A DNA stretch of 64,000 nt, from the NCBI GenBank assembly GCA_013407085.1, contig JACCGJ010019959.1, forward strand, positions 1 through 64,000, given 5' to 3'. Position numbers and translations under genes: made by a program. This stretch comes from Atriophallophorus winterbourni. Its lineage: Eukaryota; Platyhelminthes; Trematoda; Plagiorchiida; Microphallidae. The notes under the pieces were generated by a model. It did not search any database. It was not told the DNA's origin and saw only the letters and a list, made by a program, of their open reading frames with translations. Positions 43,681 through 54,390 of this stretch are shown one piece after another (within the stretch, counting starts at the first letter, position 1; every line of letters starts with the position of its first letter).

Positions 43681-45690
43681 CATGGAACGTGTAATAGAAC
43701 GTGTGTAATTATGTTTCAACAAATGAAATAACCCTATTCCATTTAAAAGCTTGTTCGGCAAATAAACGTTTCCGAGATCTAGAATACATGAATATTTATC
43801 TTTGATGCCTGACGTACGTTCAACTTACAGAAACCTATTTTAACTGTGACAGTTATACTGTGTTTGCTGATATTGCTACATTGACAAACACTGAGTAATA
43901 TAAGGATACTTTACATTAATTGGATTGACTTTTACTGCATGTAACTCGATTTACTTCACTGCCTGACGAGTAGATTTACGTTAACTACGTCAAGTCGCAT
44001 GAAGCTCGATTTCGGAACTATAAACTGCTTACTAGTATCATGGAAATGTATTTCAAATGTGTCATTTCTATTTGATCAACAATTTTATGAACTTGCTCTC
44101 GTCAATATTTCTTATAAAAGTTCAATGCGCATTTATTTTGAAACACCTAAGGTGCAATTGTAAATGACTTGTGAAACATTTATCACGAATCGATGAAATA
44201 ACCGAGACTTACGGCCTGGACGACTATTTCGAATTAAGGCTGAAAAAATCGAAACATTGTGATGTATAACAACGACTATTTTGATGAGACACATTTTTGG
44301 ACCATTTGTTAGAAAAAAATATCTGAAGAAACATATGTTCATGGTATATATTATTATTGTTAAAACTACTACTACCTTGTAGATTGCTGTTTGGCCTACA
44401 AGGGTTAAGGGGGTGTAGACTAACAAACGCGATGTAGTGCTAGGCAACATCACTTGAACCACGTCTCCAAGAAATTTCATTTAATGTGTCTTAGTTCTCT
44501 CAGCGTCTTGCTACGATGTTCCCGCTTTTCAATATGCCCTCTGATTTTCCTGTTGCATATATTGGTGGTATTCCTAATAAACGCTCGATTAACTGGTGAT
44601 ACAAACCTTTTCCTTAACCGAATATACATATTGTATCTTTTATAACTAGCATTGCCTAGCGATAAGTCTTATGTGTTATGATACGCGAGCTATTCTATCA
44701 TGGACCGCCTTTTTACAAACTGTTGCATTGCTCCGTCGTTCAATACTATTATTTTTTTGACTATTTGTGATCGAATATTAATTCCTTTCCAAAATGCGAA
44801 AGACACGTTTAAAAACAATTCCAATCCGCAGTTGACAAAAATCCTGAGAATGAGCGATTGGTCGTGGCCTTTGCATGGAATCCACTAACACGTCAACAGC
44901 TGTTGCATCAAAACCAAATTTGAGCAGATTTAACTTGAAACGTAGTTCCGATAACGTTTTGACTTACTTGATTGCGCGGTCTACAACCACTTATGTTTTA
45001 TAAACACTAAGCTACAGTACTCTTGGCTACCTGGTACTCAGAAGATTGCAGAACGACGAATCAGCTTCTATACATTCCAGTTCGGGGCTGCTGTATGTAC
45101 TCTTGTGTTTCACGGTACCGTTTACTTAGCCGAAACAGCGATCATTTCTGTATACGCATTTCTGAATAGAATCGTCTCATTATTTTAAAATAGATGACCG
45201 AATTCCATATTTTCAAGAAACTTTTATATTATTTTTTTACAGTTCACCATGGCCAATTTATTAAAAGTTCCGCCAATTTACAGTTAACAAGCTATGTACG
45301 ATTAAATGCTAAATGACTTTGCATAATTTTAGTATAGTACAATCTGCATATTTATTAGTATTTGTTACGTTTGTTCGTTAGAAAGTCAAGTCAAAGTCAT
45401 ATGCAAGTAATAAGATACATTGTGTTGAATTAGAAATCCGAAACTAAGGACTCACTTCTAAATTCGATTAGATCTTGCTCCTTTGCTGGATTGTCAAAGT
45501 ATTATTATATAAACACTCAAGTAAATACACCAAATGACTTTTTGAATGATGATATTAGTGTAATATCAAGCAGATTATAAACAATTGCAAATAAAGAAAT
45601 TTACTTTGCTCAATGCATCGCAAACTTTGCTCGAATCCATGATAACTTAGCAAGCAGAAATGTCTTGGATAAAATTGGTTATGACAATGT
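43681..45690. other. Non-coding AT-rich interval
   Basis: About 2 kb. Several frames of 60-115 codons exist on both strands but are Phe/Ile/Leu-rich products of AT-rich sequence without known motifs. Confidence 0.5.
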
Positions 45691-45697
45691 GGTTGGT

Positions 45698-45730
45698 GAC
45701 GTTTCGCTCATGACACTGAACTTTCGTCAG
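45698..45730 (-). ncRNA. Hammerhead-like motif, PLE type
   Basis: Minus strand, read 45730 to 45698: CUGACGA, two extra A, stem II GUUCA/UGAGC (five pairs, one wobble) with loop GUGUCA, GAAA, self-complementary ACGU, C at the cleavage site. It is the same layout as the PLE motifs at 47.0 and 49.5 kb but different in sequence, so it likely comes from another PLE or related repeat whose coding part is absent here. Stem I is weak (AC/GU plus possible outer pairs). Confidence 0.5.
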
Positions 45731-45938
45731 ACGCATGAATCAATAAACAGACAGGTATCCAGATTTAATATCTCACTGGAACTGGTAATGGGCAGATTTC
45801 TGTAGTCCCTAACTACGATGAATGTTACGCGAGGCCATGATTATTTGAAACACAAGTTGTCTGTGTTCTGTGTAACAAATGTTCCGGAAATAACGGTGTC
45901 TGGTTATTCCATGTCAACGAGAGAGAGCTAACGAACAT

Positions 45939-46190
45939 CTGACCAAAGTAATGTGTTGTTCACATCCCCATCCCTCAAACACCACTACCGGTTTCTGGCT
46001 GTTTGGCGTCATCAGATGGACACAGTGAGATCAGGTTCATTTATCTTTGAAAAAGTGGTAAAGTAGTAAAAAAAGTTACCACAAAGCTACTTTTACATAA
46101 GGTTCATACAACGAACCAAGATGTTCAGACTCTGAATCACAAAGTGATTCTTAGTCAATAACTCAAGGCGCTAATGGATGACAAAGTGAT
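45939..46190 (-). repeat. Single degenerate 243-bp satellite unit
   Basis: Contains GACCAAAGTAATGTGTT, CCACTACCGGTTTCTGGC (45982), GATCAGGTTCA, CATACAACGAACC and GAATCACAAAGTGATTC in satellite order. The minus-strand hammerhead keeps CUGAUGA, GAAA and ACCGGU, but stem II is CGCC/GCCA with two mismatches. It is a lone copy 42 kb from the array. Confidence 0.85.
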
Positions 46191-46944
46191 GTCACTAGTT
46201 ATCCGTGAGGCTAGTCAGACTAACGCTAATCGCGGTCACCCAGGAATCCCGCCACGAAAATCTGTATTTGGTCAAAGGCGTTTATTACGCACTATAAAAA
46301 TAACAAAGCACACGGCTATCTGATATGGACAAACAAGTAACCACAAAGCTGTCCCGAAACAAGTCTCTTCCTGTTGTGTTTTCGATGTGATTTGTCAATC
46401 GAATTAGCGTAATCGGTACGATATGAACCATTAACACGCGGGGCTCTTTTAACCGACCATGACGAGTTGCGTAACGTTTGATTGTAGCTGAGGTTTTCCA
46501 TACTTCCGAAAATGTTGTCCCTTATTGACTGATTTAATGCCCCCTGTTGAACGCATAATTGATTTTTCATAAAAGCGTTTCATAAAACTATTTTTTATCC
46601 CATTCTTGAAATTTTCACTTGCTGTTGACGTTGTTCCCAGTATTGAGAACGTATGCGGTTATGCGGAACTGCGTATAATAAACTGGTATTCGCACACACT
46701 TTCATTGTTTTAACTGATATGCTTCCTATAATCTTCCATTTTGCTGTGGGTTCCCTCGGAAATGTGTCTTATGTAAACTCCGTGCAATCTTCATATTCCA
46801 TTATAAAAATATCGTTCGTTGAGTAATCTAAAGAGAGCCATTACTTGAGGTGCATTAGTACTGAACGAAGATTTCGGGTTCTTTTATGAGCGACATTCAA
46901 AAGAGCGTTGTTCAATATTCTAATTATAGTTTGAGATAATTTTA
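46191..46944. other. Unassigned interval
   Basis: A minus-strand frame of 84 codons at 46316-46570 (starts MKNQLCVQQGALNQ) matches nothing I recognise and has no supporting context. It may be chance. Confidence 0.4.
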
Positions 46945-47004
46945 TGGATACCCCGATCGGATGTTGTTCAGATGGTGTTCGCCGAGCTTGTGTAGTAGTG
47001 GGTG

Positions 47005-47038
47005 GACGTTTCGTCATCAGGCTAGATGACATCATCAG
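47005..47038 (-). ncRNA. PLE hammerhead-like motif (3' terminal repeat)
   Basis: Identical core and stem II to the copy at 49536-49569, in the terminal repeat downstream of the 799-codon frame. Cleavage at both would release an RNA of about one repeat period (2.53 kb), running from repeat to repeat. Confidence 0.6.
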
Positions 47039-47286
47039 CAGAACTTCTTTCGAAGTGACTTGAAATTGGTATTCATTTGTTTTTATAAGGTCCGTATGTC
47101 CGTTCGCCATCACGCCCGTTGGTTGGTGGAATTCATGTGTTGCATTCTTGTCCATCGCGTTTTCATTGGTCCATAGGTTGTAGCCAATTGAAGATGCTGG
47201 TTAATCGATGTCGTTGTTGAGTGCCACGCTTCGATGAATTCTCGCGCTCGTCGGTTGTTTTCTTTGGCCAGAATCCTCGCGTTGTA

Positions 47287-49686
47287 CTAATCGAATTGAT
47301 GTCCGAATTGATCAACATGTATTGAAATCAGTGACCTTGGGTCGTGCCTTCGTACAGCTAACCGGTGTTCGTGTATTCTTGTGCTTAGCTTGCGGCCGGT
47401 TTGTTGGATGTAGTTCTTCTCACAATCTCTGCACGTAATCTTGTAGACAATATTCGATTGTTCTTCTTTCGCAACTTTGTCTTTCATATTGTTGAAGTGG
47501 TTGCGTAATATTGACACGGGTTTGTGCGCGACCTCTATTCCAAATGGCCGAAGGACCCGAGCTGCGATTTCTGATATGTTCTGCACATACGGAAGAGCGC
47601 GTCTGACTCTGTTTTCATCATCGTTTCTTCGCTGGGTACGGTTGAACTTGTTGCGTAGTACGAAGCTTCTTGGGTATCCATTTCTCTGGAACACTTTGAA
47701 CAAGTATTCTTCTTCTTGTCTTCTCAGTTCCGGCGTGCTGCAATGTGTTGCTGCTCTTTTGAATAGGGTTCTAACGCAGCTGCGTTTATGGCTGGTTGGA
47801 TGCTTGCTGTGATAGTTCAAGATTTGATCTGTGTGCGTGTTCTTCCTGTAGACACTGGTTTCCAAATTTCCTTCGCTTGTTCGTCTCACTTGAACGTCCA
47901 GGAATGCCAGGCAGCCGTCAGCTTCAGTTTCTCTGGTGAATTGGATTCCTCTGAATACACAGTTCAGTAGTCGATGTGATTCGTCCAGTTCAGTTCTTTT
48001 TATGATCACAAATGTATCGTCCACATAGCGGATCCATAACTTTGGCCGTATTATTGGTAGAGCGATTCGTTCCAAACGTTGCATGACTGCTTCGGCAATT
48101 AGGCTGGAAATCGGTGATCCCATTGGTGTTCCTCGAATCTGCTCGTAGATTTTACCATTGAACTTGAAGTGTGTTTGCAGGCACAGCTCGATCAATTCCA
48201 TCAAACTATCTCGTGTTAATCGATTTCCGTTGTGGTCAGTTCCTTTTTCGTCGAGCAACGCTGATACGATTTGCTTTGCGAGTGTTTGATCGATTGATGT
48301 GAATAACGCCGTTACGTCGAAAGAAACCATTATTTCATCTTCATCGATCCTCACATTCTTCAATTTCTGGAGAAATTGTTCTGCAGAATTGACGGCGTGT
48401 TCCGAGTCTGTCACCAGATATAACAGTCTTCTTCGCAATTCTTTCGATAACTTGTAATTCGGTCCTCCGGGTAAGGAAACGATCGGGCGTAATGGAATAT
48501 TCTCTTTGTGTATTTTGGGTAATCCGTAGAATCTCGGTATAGTTGAGTCTTCTGGTTTCATTCTTGTTTGTTCCATTCCATTCAGTTGACCCATAAACTT
48601 CAATTTCTTCAGAGTTGCGTTGATTTTGTTTTCAAGTCGTTTAGTCAGGTCTTCGTTCATTTGTCTGTATGTTGTTGTGTCCTGGAGTAGCTGTTCAGCC
48701 TTCTCGATATAATCTGCCTTGTTCATTACCACAGTCGTTCTTCCTTTGTCGGCAGGGAGGATAACTATGTTTCTGTCTTGTTTCAATCTGTTCAAAGCGT
48801 TGGTTTCTTGTTTATTGAGTGTGTTATGTTCCAAGTTCCTGGTGAGCGCAGGTACAATTCGTTGGCGGACTTCTTCTTGTGCGTCTTCTGTCAAAGTGTG
48901 AGATTTCAGTATTGACTCCAAATTAGCCACGAATTCAGTATGATCGGCGTCTTTCAAATTGAAGTTAAGGCCACGTGCGAGAATTCGTTGTTCGTTCTCT
49001 GTCAGGGGTCTGTCGGATAGGTTCTTGACCCAAGGTTCGCCGCTGGTGATATCTTGGTGGGGGGTGATAATTCGGAGTTTGTTTTCCAGGTCACGCCGCT
49101 TGTTAAGCTTGGTTTTTCGGGTCGTTATCGCAATGGCGTCGGCTAACTGCTGTGTTAGTTCAGGTCCAAATCGGTTTTCACATATTCGCTTTTCGTTCCG
49201 GATAACGTTGGAATATTTCTTGAGTCGTTTGTGTGCGTCATCAATCATGAATTGCAACCACTGCCGATTTTGTCGTTCCATTAGTTGCCGCGCACGGGAA
49301 TTGTTGATCGGTGGTCGTCGTTGTAAAGATTTTGGAGTCAGGTTCCTGCGTTGGCACTCATGCAAGAAAAATAGTTGTTCATAAGTTGCATCTGTTCTTC
49401 CGCTAAAGCTTTCCCAGCGTCTGGCGTTCTTAAGCGTTGATCGCCCGAACTGTTCAGCAATAGAGGAGAATATACGTAGCTCAGGATGGGGATGTTGTTC
49501 AGATGGTGTTCGCCGAGCTTGTGTAGTTGTTGGTGGACGTTTCGTCATCAGGCTAGATGACATCATCAGCAGAACTTCTTTCGAAGTGACTTGAAATTGG
49601 TATTCATTGGTTTTTATAAGGTCCGTCTGTCCGTTCGCCATCACGCCCGTTGGTTGGTGGAATTCATGTGTTGCATTCTTGTCCAT
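47287..49686 (-). CDS. PLE reverse transcriptase with GIY-YIG endonuclease
   Basis: 799-codon open frame, the longest in the window. Residues 1-60 are encoded by the terminal repeat and overlap the hammerhead motif. The RT domain runs about 380-600: FYGLPKIHK (386-394), motif A VSFDVTALF (about 454-462), motif B GTPMGSPISS (519-528), catalytic YVDD (554-557), LAFLDVQVRR (593-602). The GIY-YIG endonuclease is about 744-785: NIVYKITC and NYIQQTGRKLSTRIHEH, where the usual YIGQT has Gln in place of Gly. The frame ends HQFD at a TAG. The neighbouring copies have TGG there and continue about 55 residues, so this copy lacks the end of the protein. ATG chosen at 49686 because the same MDKNATHEFH start recurs at 47155. 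Confidence 0.88.
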   Translation of the reverse strand: MDKNATHEFHQPTGVMANGQTDLIKTNEYQFQVTSKEVLLMMSSSLMTKRPPTTTQARRTPSEQHPHPELRIFSSIAEQFGRSTLKNARRWESFSGRTDATYEQLFFLHECQRRNLTPKSLQRRPPINNSRARQLMERQNRQWLQFMIDDAHKRLKKYSNVIRNEKRICENRFGPELTQQLADAIAITTRKTKLNKRRDLENKLRIITPHQDITSGEPWVKNLSDRPLTENEQRILARGLNFNLKDADHTEFVANLESILKSHTLTEDAQEEVRQRIVPALTRNLEHNTLNKQETNALNRLKQDRNIVILPADKGRTTVVMNKADYIEKAEQLLQDTTTYRQMNEDLTKRLENKINATLKKLKFMGQLNGMEQTRMKPEDSTIPRFYGLPKIHKENIPLRPIVSLPGGPNYKLSKELRRRLLYLVTDSEHAVNSAEQFLQKLKNVRIDEDEIMVSFDVTALFTSIDQTLAKQIVSALLDEKGTDHNGNRLTRDSLMELIELCLQTHFKFNGKIYEQIRGTPMGSPISSLIAEAVMQRLERIALPIIRPKLWIRYVDDTFVIIKRTELDESHRLLNCVFRGIQFTRETEADGCLAFLDVQVRRTSEGNLETSVYRKNTHTDQILNYHSKHPTSHKRSCVRTLFKRAATHCSTPELRRQEEEYLFKVFQRNGYPRSFVLRNKFNRTQRRNDDENRVRRALPYVQNISEIAARVLRPFGIEVAHKPVSILRNHFNNMKDKVAKEEQSNIVYKITCRDCEKNYIQQTGRKLSTRIHEHRLAVRRHDPRSLISIHVDQFGHQFD
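49536..49569 (-). ncRNA. PLE hammerhead-like motif (internal)
   Basis: Minus strand: CUGAUGA 49569-49563, extra U, 6-bp stem II GUCAUC/GAUGAC, loop UAGCCU, GAAA, ACGU, C at the cleavage position. Flanking stem I could form CA/UG, then an internal loop and AAC/GUU. It lies inside codons about 39-50 of the 799-codon frame (the LLMMSSSLMTKRP region), so the same bases are both ribozyme and coding sequence. Confidence 0.6.
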
Positions 49687-50420
49687 CGCGTTTTCATTGG
49701 TCCATCGGTTGTAGCCAATTGAAGGTGTTGATTAATCGATGTCGTTGTTGAGAGCCACGCTTCGATGAATTCTCGCGCTCGTCGGTTGTTTTCTTTGGCT
49801 AAAATCCGCGCGTTGTCCCAATCGAATTGATGTCCGAATTGATCTACATGTATTGAAATCAGTGACCTTGGGTCGAGCCTTCGTACAGCTAACCCGTGTT
49901 CGTGTTTTCTTGTGCTTAGCTTGCGGCCGGTTTGTCCGATGTATTTCTTCTCACAATCTCTGCACGTAATCTTGTAGACAATATTCGATTGTTCTTCTTT
50001 CGCAACTTTGTCTTTCATATTGTTGAAGTGGTTGCGTAATATTGACACGGGTTTGTGCGCGACCTCTATTCCAAATGGCCGAAGGACCCGAGCTGCGATT
50101 TCTGATATGTTCTGCACATACGGAAGAGCGCGTCTGACTCTGTTTTCATCATCGTTTCTTTGCTGGGTACGGTTGAACTTGTTGCGTAGTACGAAGCTTC
50201 TTGGGTATCCATTTCTCTGGAACACTTTGAACAAGTATTCTTCTTCTTGTCTTCTCAGTTCCGGCGTGCTGCAATGTGTTGCAGCTCTTTTGAATAGCGT
50301 TCTAACGCAGCTGCGTTTACGGCTGGTTGGATGCTTGCTGTGATAGTTCAAGATTTGATCTGTGTGCGTGTTCTTCCTGTAGACACTGGTTTCCAAATTT
50401 CCTTCGCTTGTTCTCCTCAC
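49641..50420 (-). pseudogene. Partial PLE copy, C-terminal third
   Basis: 259 codons, the last part of the PLE protein with the complete C-terminus: RRTSEGNLETSVYRK, the His/Cys-rich connector, GIY-YIG with standard YIGQTGRKLSTRKHEH, then HQFDWDNARILAKENNRRAREFIEAW and a natural stop at 49641. It has no RT palm. Its 3' end overlaps the start of the 799-codon frame by 46 nt in another frame, as expected for tandem PLE copies. Confidence 0.88.
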
Positions 50421-50526
50421 TTGAACGTCCAGGAATGCCAGGCAGCCGTCAGCTTCAGTTTCTCTGGTGAATTGGATTCCTCTGAATACACAGTTCAGTA
50501 GTCGATGTGATTCGTCCAGTTCAGTT

Positions 50527-50940
50527 CGGTTAGCTGTACGAAGGCACGACCCAAGGTCACTGATTTCAATACATGTCGATCAATTCGGACATCAATTCGA
50601 TTGGCACAACGCGAGGATTTTGGCCAAAGAAAACAACCGACGAGCGCGAGAATTCATCGAAGCGTGGCACTCAACAACGACATCGATTAACCAGCATCTT
50701 CAATTGGCTACAACCTATGGACCAATGAAAACGCGATGGACAAGAATAAAACACATGAATTCCACCAACCAACGGGCGTGATGGCAAACGGACATACGGA
50801 CCTTATAAAAACCAATGAATACAAATTTCAAGTCACTTCGAAAGAAGTTCTGCTGATGATGTCATCTAGCATGATGACGAAACGTCCACCAACAACTACA
50901 CAAGCTCGGTGAACACCATCTGAACAACACCCTGATCGAA
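50527..50940 (+). mobile_element. Inverted 3' fragment of PLE
   Basis: Plus-strand piece encoding LAVRRHDPRSLISIHVDQFGHQFDWHNARI to NSTNQRA, then the terminal repeat with its hammerhead-like motif, ending GAACAACACC. It abuts the minus-strand partial copy head to head at 50526/50527, forming an inverted repeat. Confidence 0.9.
50853..50886 (+). ncRNA. PLE hammerhead-like motif (inverted copy)
   Basis: CUGAUGA 50853-50859, extra U, stem II GUCAUC/GAUGAC with loop UAGCAU, GAAA, ACGU, C. The loop has one change from the other copies and the stem is intact. Confidence 0.6.
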
Positions 50941-52279
50941 TTAATGATATCTAATTTATAGTCATGTTATTTGTCTTTTTGATCGCTGCTTGAGAGCATG
51001 GCAGTTGCTGAACAGTGTTGGAACACTGACCCGCATTCACACAGATTGGTGTCAAATAGATGTAGCAACAGTAAACACTGGTGCTAAAGCGTACATGGAG
51101 TAAAGCGCTTCTGTAAAGATTCAACTACGTTCTTAGTTCTAGCTCGGAAACGCTGAACATCGGTCACACAAATTTGTGATGCTAGCATATTGTATGCTTG
51201 AATCATTCGGCTGATGGTAATCCATGCAAACAATGGGTATTACTTGATAGCGCTTTGAGCCTATTGCCAATCCTTCAAGGTTTCACGGGTGCTCATTACA
51301 TAGGAAGTGGCTCATAGTGATTGCAATCACGCTATTGAGTATAATCTGTTGTAATCTCCGATGTTTACAACCTATTAAGGTCACATTTGAAATAATTGTC
51401 TGTTTTTTTCCAATTCTGAGTCCTCCGTATTGTCTACATATTATTTATGTGATCCAGTCAATTCCAATTGCGATTTCGTCAAAGCTTAACCACATGCTGC
51501 GTTATCAATGTTCAACATTCTCATTTGATAATTCTGTGTGCAAACGTATTGCGTAGGCGTGAGTTTCACTGGTGATAATCCGAACGGCACAACAGGAGAG
51601 CAGGAAGCGTTATAGCATCCGACGGCATTGATCACAAACCCGCAAAAATAAGGGTTTCAGAAGATTCACGTGAGAATGGATCAAGTGGTAGCATGTTTGG
51701 AAACGGGATAAGATTGGCAACTTGAGCCACTATTTATCGCTTAGCTATTCCGTGAGCTAAGTCAAACCAGCATTGATGATAACAGCGTGAAGTGAACCGT
51801 ATTGTGACACCTGGTACAGACAGATTTATTGCTGTTGTAACGTGCGTTGTATATATTATATTAGAGCGCGTTTTATTTTTTGGTAACATGTGTAATGAAG
51901 TGTTTAAACGGCGTTTTGTGTGTTTTGAGGTTCCTAGTTGAACATGATTAACTCTGGAGAATTCGACTCCTAGAATGAATATGTACGTCATCAACAAGTT
52001 GGTACCAAATGACAGGGGTAGACATGGTTAAAGCTGCATCAAGCGTATACGAAGCCTTTAGAAAACAACGTCATGAACAGTAATACAGGAAACATGATTA
52101 GACCTCGGGTAACTCTTTTGTAATTATCACCTCCCTACACACCCCACAATAACTAAAATGTGAACAATTTGACGGATATTTACTGCTCAGCAGTTAATAA
52201 ATGATCCTACGTGTTGCGAAGAACTTACGTACTACCGAATCCTTTGCAAGCTGATTAATATCGAGATAGTACACTCGGG
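50941..52279. other. Non-coding interval
   Basis: AT-rich, with a minus-strand frame of 87 codons (51734-51997) and a plus-strand frame of 79 codons (51317-51556), neither with recognisable motifs. Confidence 0.45.
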
Positions 52280-52465
52280 TGCTAATCACCTTTAGCGTGC
52301 AACTCTTTTCGACAGTACGAGAACTGGCTATCGCTGTGAGCACTACAGAAATGATTTCTCTCCAATTGTACCTTTTTTAGCGATTTTAACTTCTGTGGAG
52401 CATGGAGTGCTTGTGATTTACATCCATTGTCAACATCGACCGGATGAGGCAAACAGCATCTCTCC
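52280..52465 (+). pseudogene. RTE-like LINE R4, 3' scrap
   Basis: Ends with the family signature (ACATCCATTGTCAACATCGACCG, then GAGGCAAACAGC). About 185 bp of decayed 3' sequence, no usable coding. Confidence 0.5.
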
Positions 52466-53599
52466 AATAATTATTCAATATTTGTTATATGTTATATGCG
52501 AAATTGAAGAGTGATTATGATTACGAGTATTATTGTATTTAATCTCGTGTTATTTGCTGCTGTTATACATTGATTTCAATGGTGTTTAATGCCGTTCATG
52601 GATTTCCGTCGTTATCTGCTGTGCTGATGATTTCTGTTCTAAAGTTTACGTTTGACTGAAATACCAAGTCAAATCCGATTTGCACGAAACATAATGTATT
52701 TTACTCTTTAGTCACGTCTATTAACAAAAATAAACTCGCTTTAAAGTATCAAACTTGTTCTGAAAACGTTTATTTTGTATCCGTTCAGGTGAATTTTTTT
52801 ATCTGAAATGACCGAAATACCTCTGTCTAAACGAGCACTCTGAAGCAATCCATTTTTGTTGCAGATAAATTGAAATTATTCTCAAATGTATTGCATCAAA
52901 ATTTAATAAAATATTAATAGTAATAATTGATTATTAAATAATAATAATAATTAATAATAATAAATTTTTATTTTTAATAATAATAATTTAATTATATTCA
53001 TCACCTCGGTACCAAAGTCTAAATACTCACTTCCAGTTTTGTAGTTGATGCTGGCGTAGAAGCCTGAAAATGTATTTCATAAAACACCTTTCATTTATCA
53101 GTATCAATCGAAGTGTATTTTGGCTCAATTTATTCCGTATTGAATCCGCGAGCTCATATAAATCGCGGCCTATTTCCCAGCAAGTCAGTTCTCAAGATTG
53201 TGTTCTCCAAGCGCGTATCGCATTCCAAGTGCTCTGCAACAACACTAGTTGATATCATCAGCAAGATGTATTTAGAACTGTTATGTGTCCTGAAGTCCTG
53301 GACTTATATAAATCATTGAGACCCAAATTAATTTATGATTGGAAAACTGTATATTTTTATACGTATCTCACATCAAGCTTTTCGATTCCTCCATAAGAAG
53401 AATAGAAAAATTAATGTGATCAACACCGTAAATTAAACAACATTTGAGTTCCCTTCTCATTGATAAACCTGGTAAGGTCGATACCGATAATGACCAAGGT
53501 AATTAGATATCCTTGACTAACAGTTTCTAGACGCCTAATTTTGGTCTACATAATTTAAGGGCTTTTACAACAGCTGCTTACAAATTTGGAACGATGTGA
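52466..53599. other. Non-coding AT-rich interval
   Basis: Contains a (TAA)n-like run at 52905-52995 (AATAATAAT and TTTTTA repeats). Overlapping 60- to 68-codon frames at 53070-53319 have no known motifs. Confidence 0.5.
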
Positions 53600-54010
53600 T
53601 ACATACATACTAAATATTACTTACCCCACATCATCCTTTAAAACATTTATTCGAATACCATGATTCACAAAACATGCTGCCACTCGGTAACATTACAAAT
53701 TCCCCATTCCTGTATTAGCTGTCGCCGATATTTTTATTCTGTACATGTCTGTTTCTTTTGGAATGCCCTCCCCGAAAATATTGTTACCGCATCGAGCGTC
53801 GAAACTCTCATTCGAAATTAGGACACTTCGTTTTTGCATACGGATTTAACAACACTTGTTTATTGACTCATGGCACGTATTAAACTGAGCTATAACCGGC
53901 ATTATAATATTATTTGTTATTTATTTTCTATGAACGAATATTTACTATGCTATGGTTATTGTAAACCAATGTTCTTTTTGTGACCATAAATTCTTCAATC
54001 TTGAATTTTC
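53600..54010 (+). pseudogene. CR1-like LINE 3' end
   Basis: Plus-strand frame FYSVHVCFFWNALPENIVTASS (about 53730-53795) is the conserved ORF2 C-terminus. It is followed by UTR and an AATCTTGAATT-type end at about 53996-54006, the same terminal pattern as at 36359. Confidence 0.7.
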
Positions 54011-54179
54011 AAATTGCTATAATCAACTCTGGGTGACACGTTGTGGAGAACTTCGTGAACAACAGAAAACCTATCTCTCAGGTACCACTCAGTGGGTCAT
54101 ACAAACCATGTGGGGCTGAATATAGCTGTTCGCCATTTTTATAAAATAACTTAGAGAATCAAGGTTAGACTTCAATGCC

Positions 54180-54390
54180 ACTGCTTTATAGGGTTCATAC
54201 AACAAACAGCGAACCGTAGAATCACATATGATTTCGAGTTAGAACAAATTGTCTTCGAAGTTTAGCGTTATTTCCACGTTTTCACTGTTACAAGGCTCAC
54301 AGAACCTAACCTTTCTGTCTTCGTTTGAAAAAGGAATACATACAGAAACCGGTTGTTAAGCATAAGAGCGAAGAATGTTAGCAACATCTA
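54180..54390. repeat. Fold-back relic of the satellite family
   Basis: The first half matches the satellite in forward orientation (GGGTTCATACAACAAAC, then GAATCACATATGATTTC). The second half matches it inverted (ACAAGGCTCACAGAACCTAAC, CTGTCTTCG, then CAGAAACCGGTTG). It has the same forward-then-inverted order as the array end at 3244, on a 200-bp scale. The hammerhead core is not intact. Confidence 0.6.

Larger units (their letters stand above)
46945..50940 (-). mobile_element. Penelope-like element array
   Basis: Read on the minus strand: a partial copy (50526-49490) holding the last third of the ORF and the terminal repeat; a full copy (49686-47156); and the next terminal repeat, ending near 46945. 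The repeat period is about 2531 bp (start-codon contexts at 49686 and 47155). Upstream, in the opposite orientation, a 414-bp piece of the element's 3' end (50527-50940) forms an inverted partner. Direct plus inverted terminal repeats are the known hallmark of Penelope elements. Both outer ends stop at GAACAACAYCC. All copies are very similar, implying recent activity. Confidence 0.93.

Noticed and set aside
44133..44888. Frames of 60-115 codons in AT-rich DNA as hypothetical genes
   Set aside because: Rich in Phe, Ile, Leu and Lys as expected from composition; no motifs, no paired frame conservation and no context.
46316..46570. 84-codon minus-strand frame near the PLE as an accessory gene
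   Set aside because: No recognisable domain, lies outside the repeated PLE unit, and is within the chance length range.
47477..50343. Plus-strand 60- to 141-codon frames opposite the PLE ORF
   Set aside because: They are antisense shadows that repeat because the PLE copies repeat.
52905..52995. AT-rich run as a replication origin
   Set aside because: Low complexity alone is not evidence; no other origin feature is recognisable.
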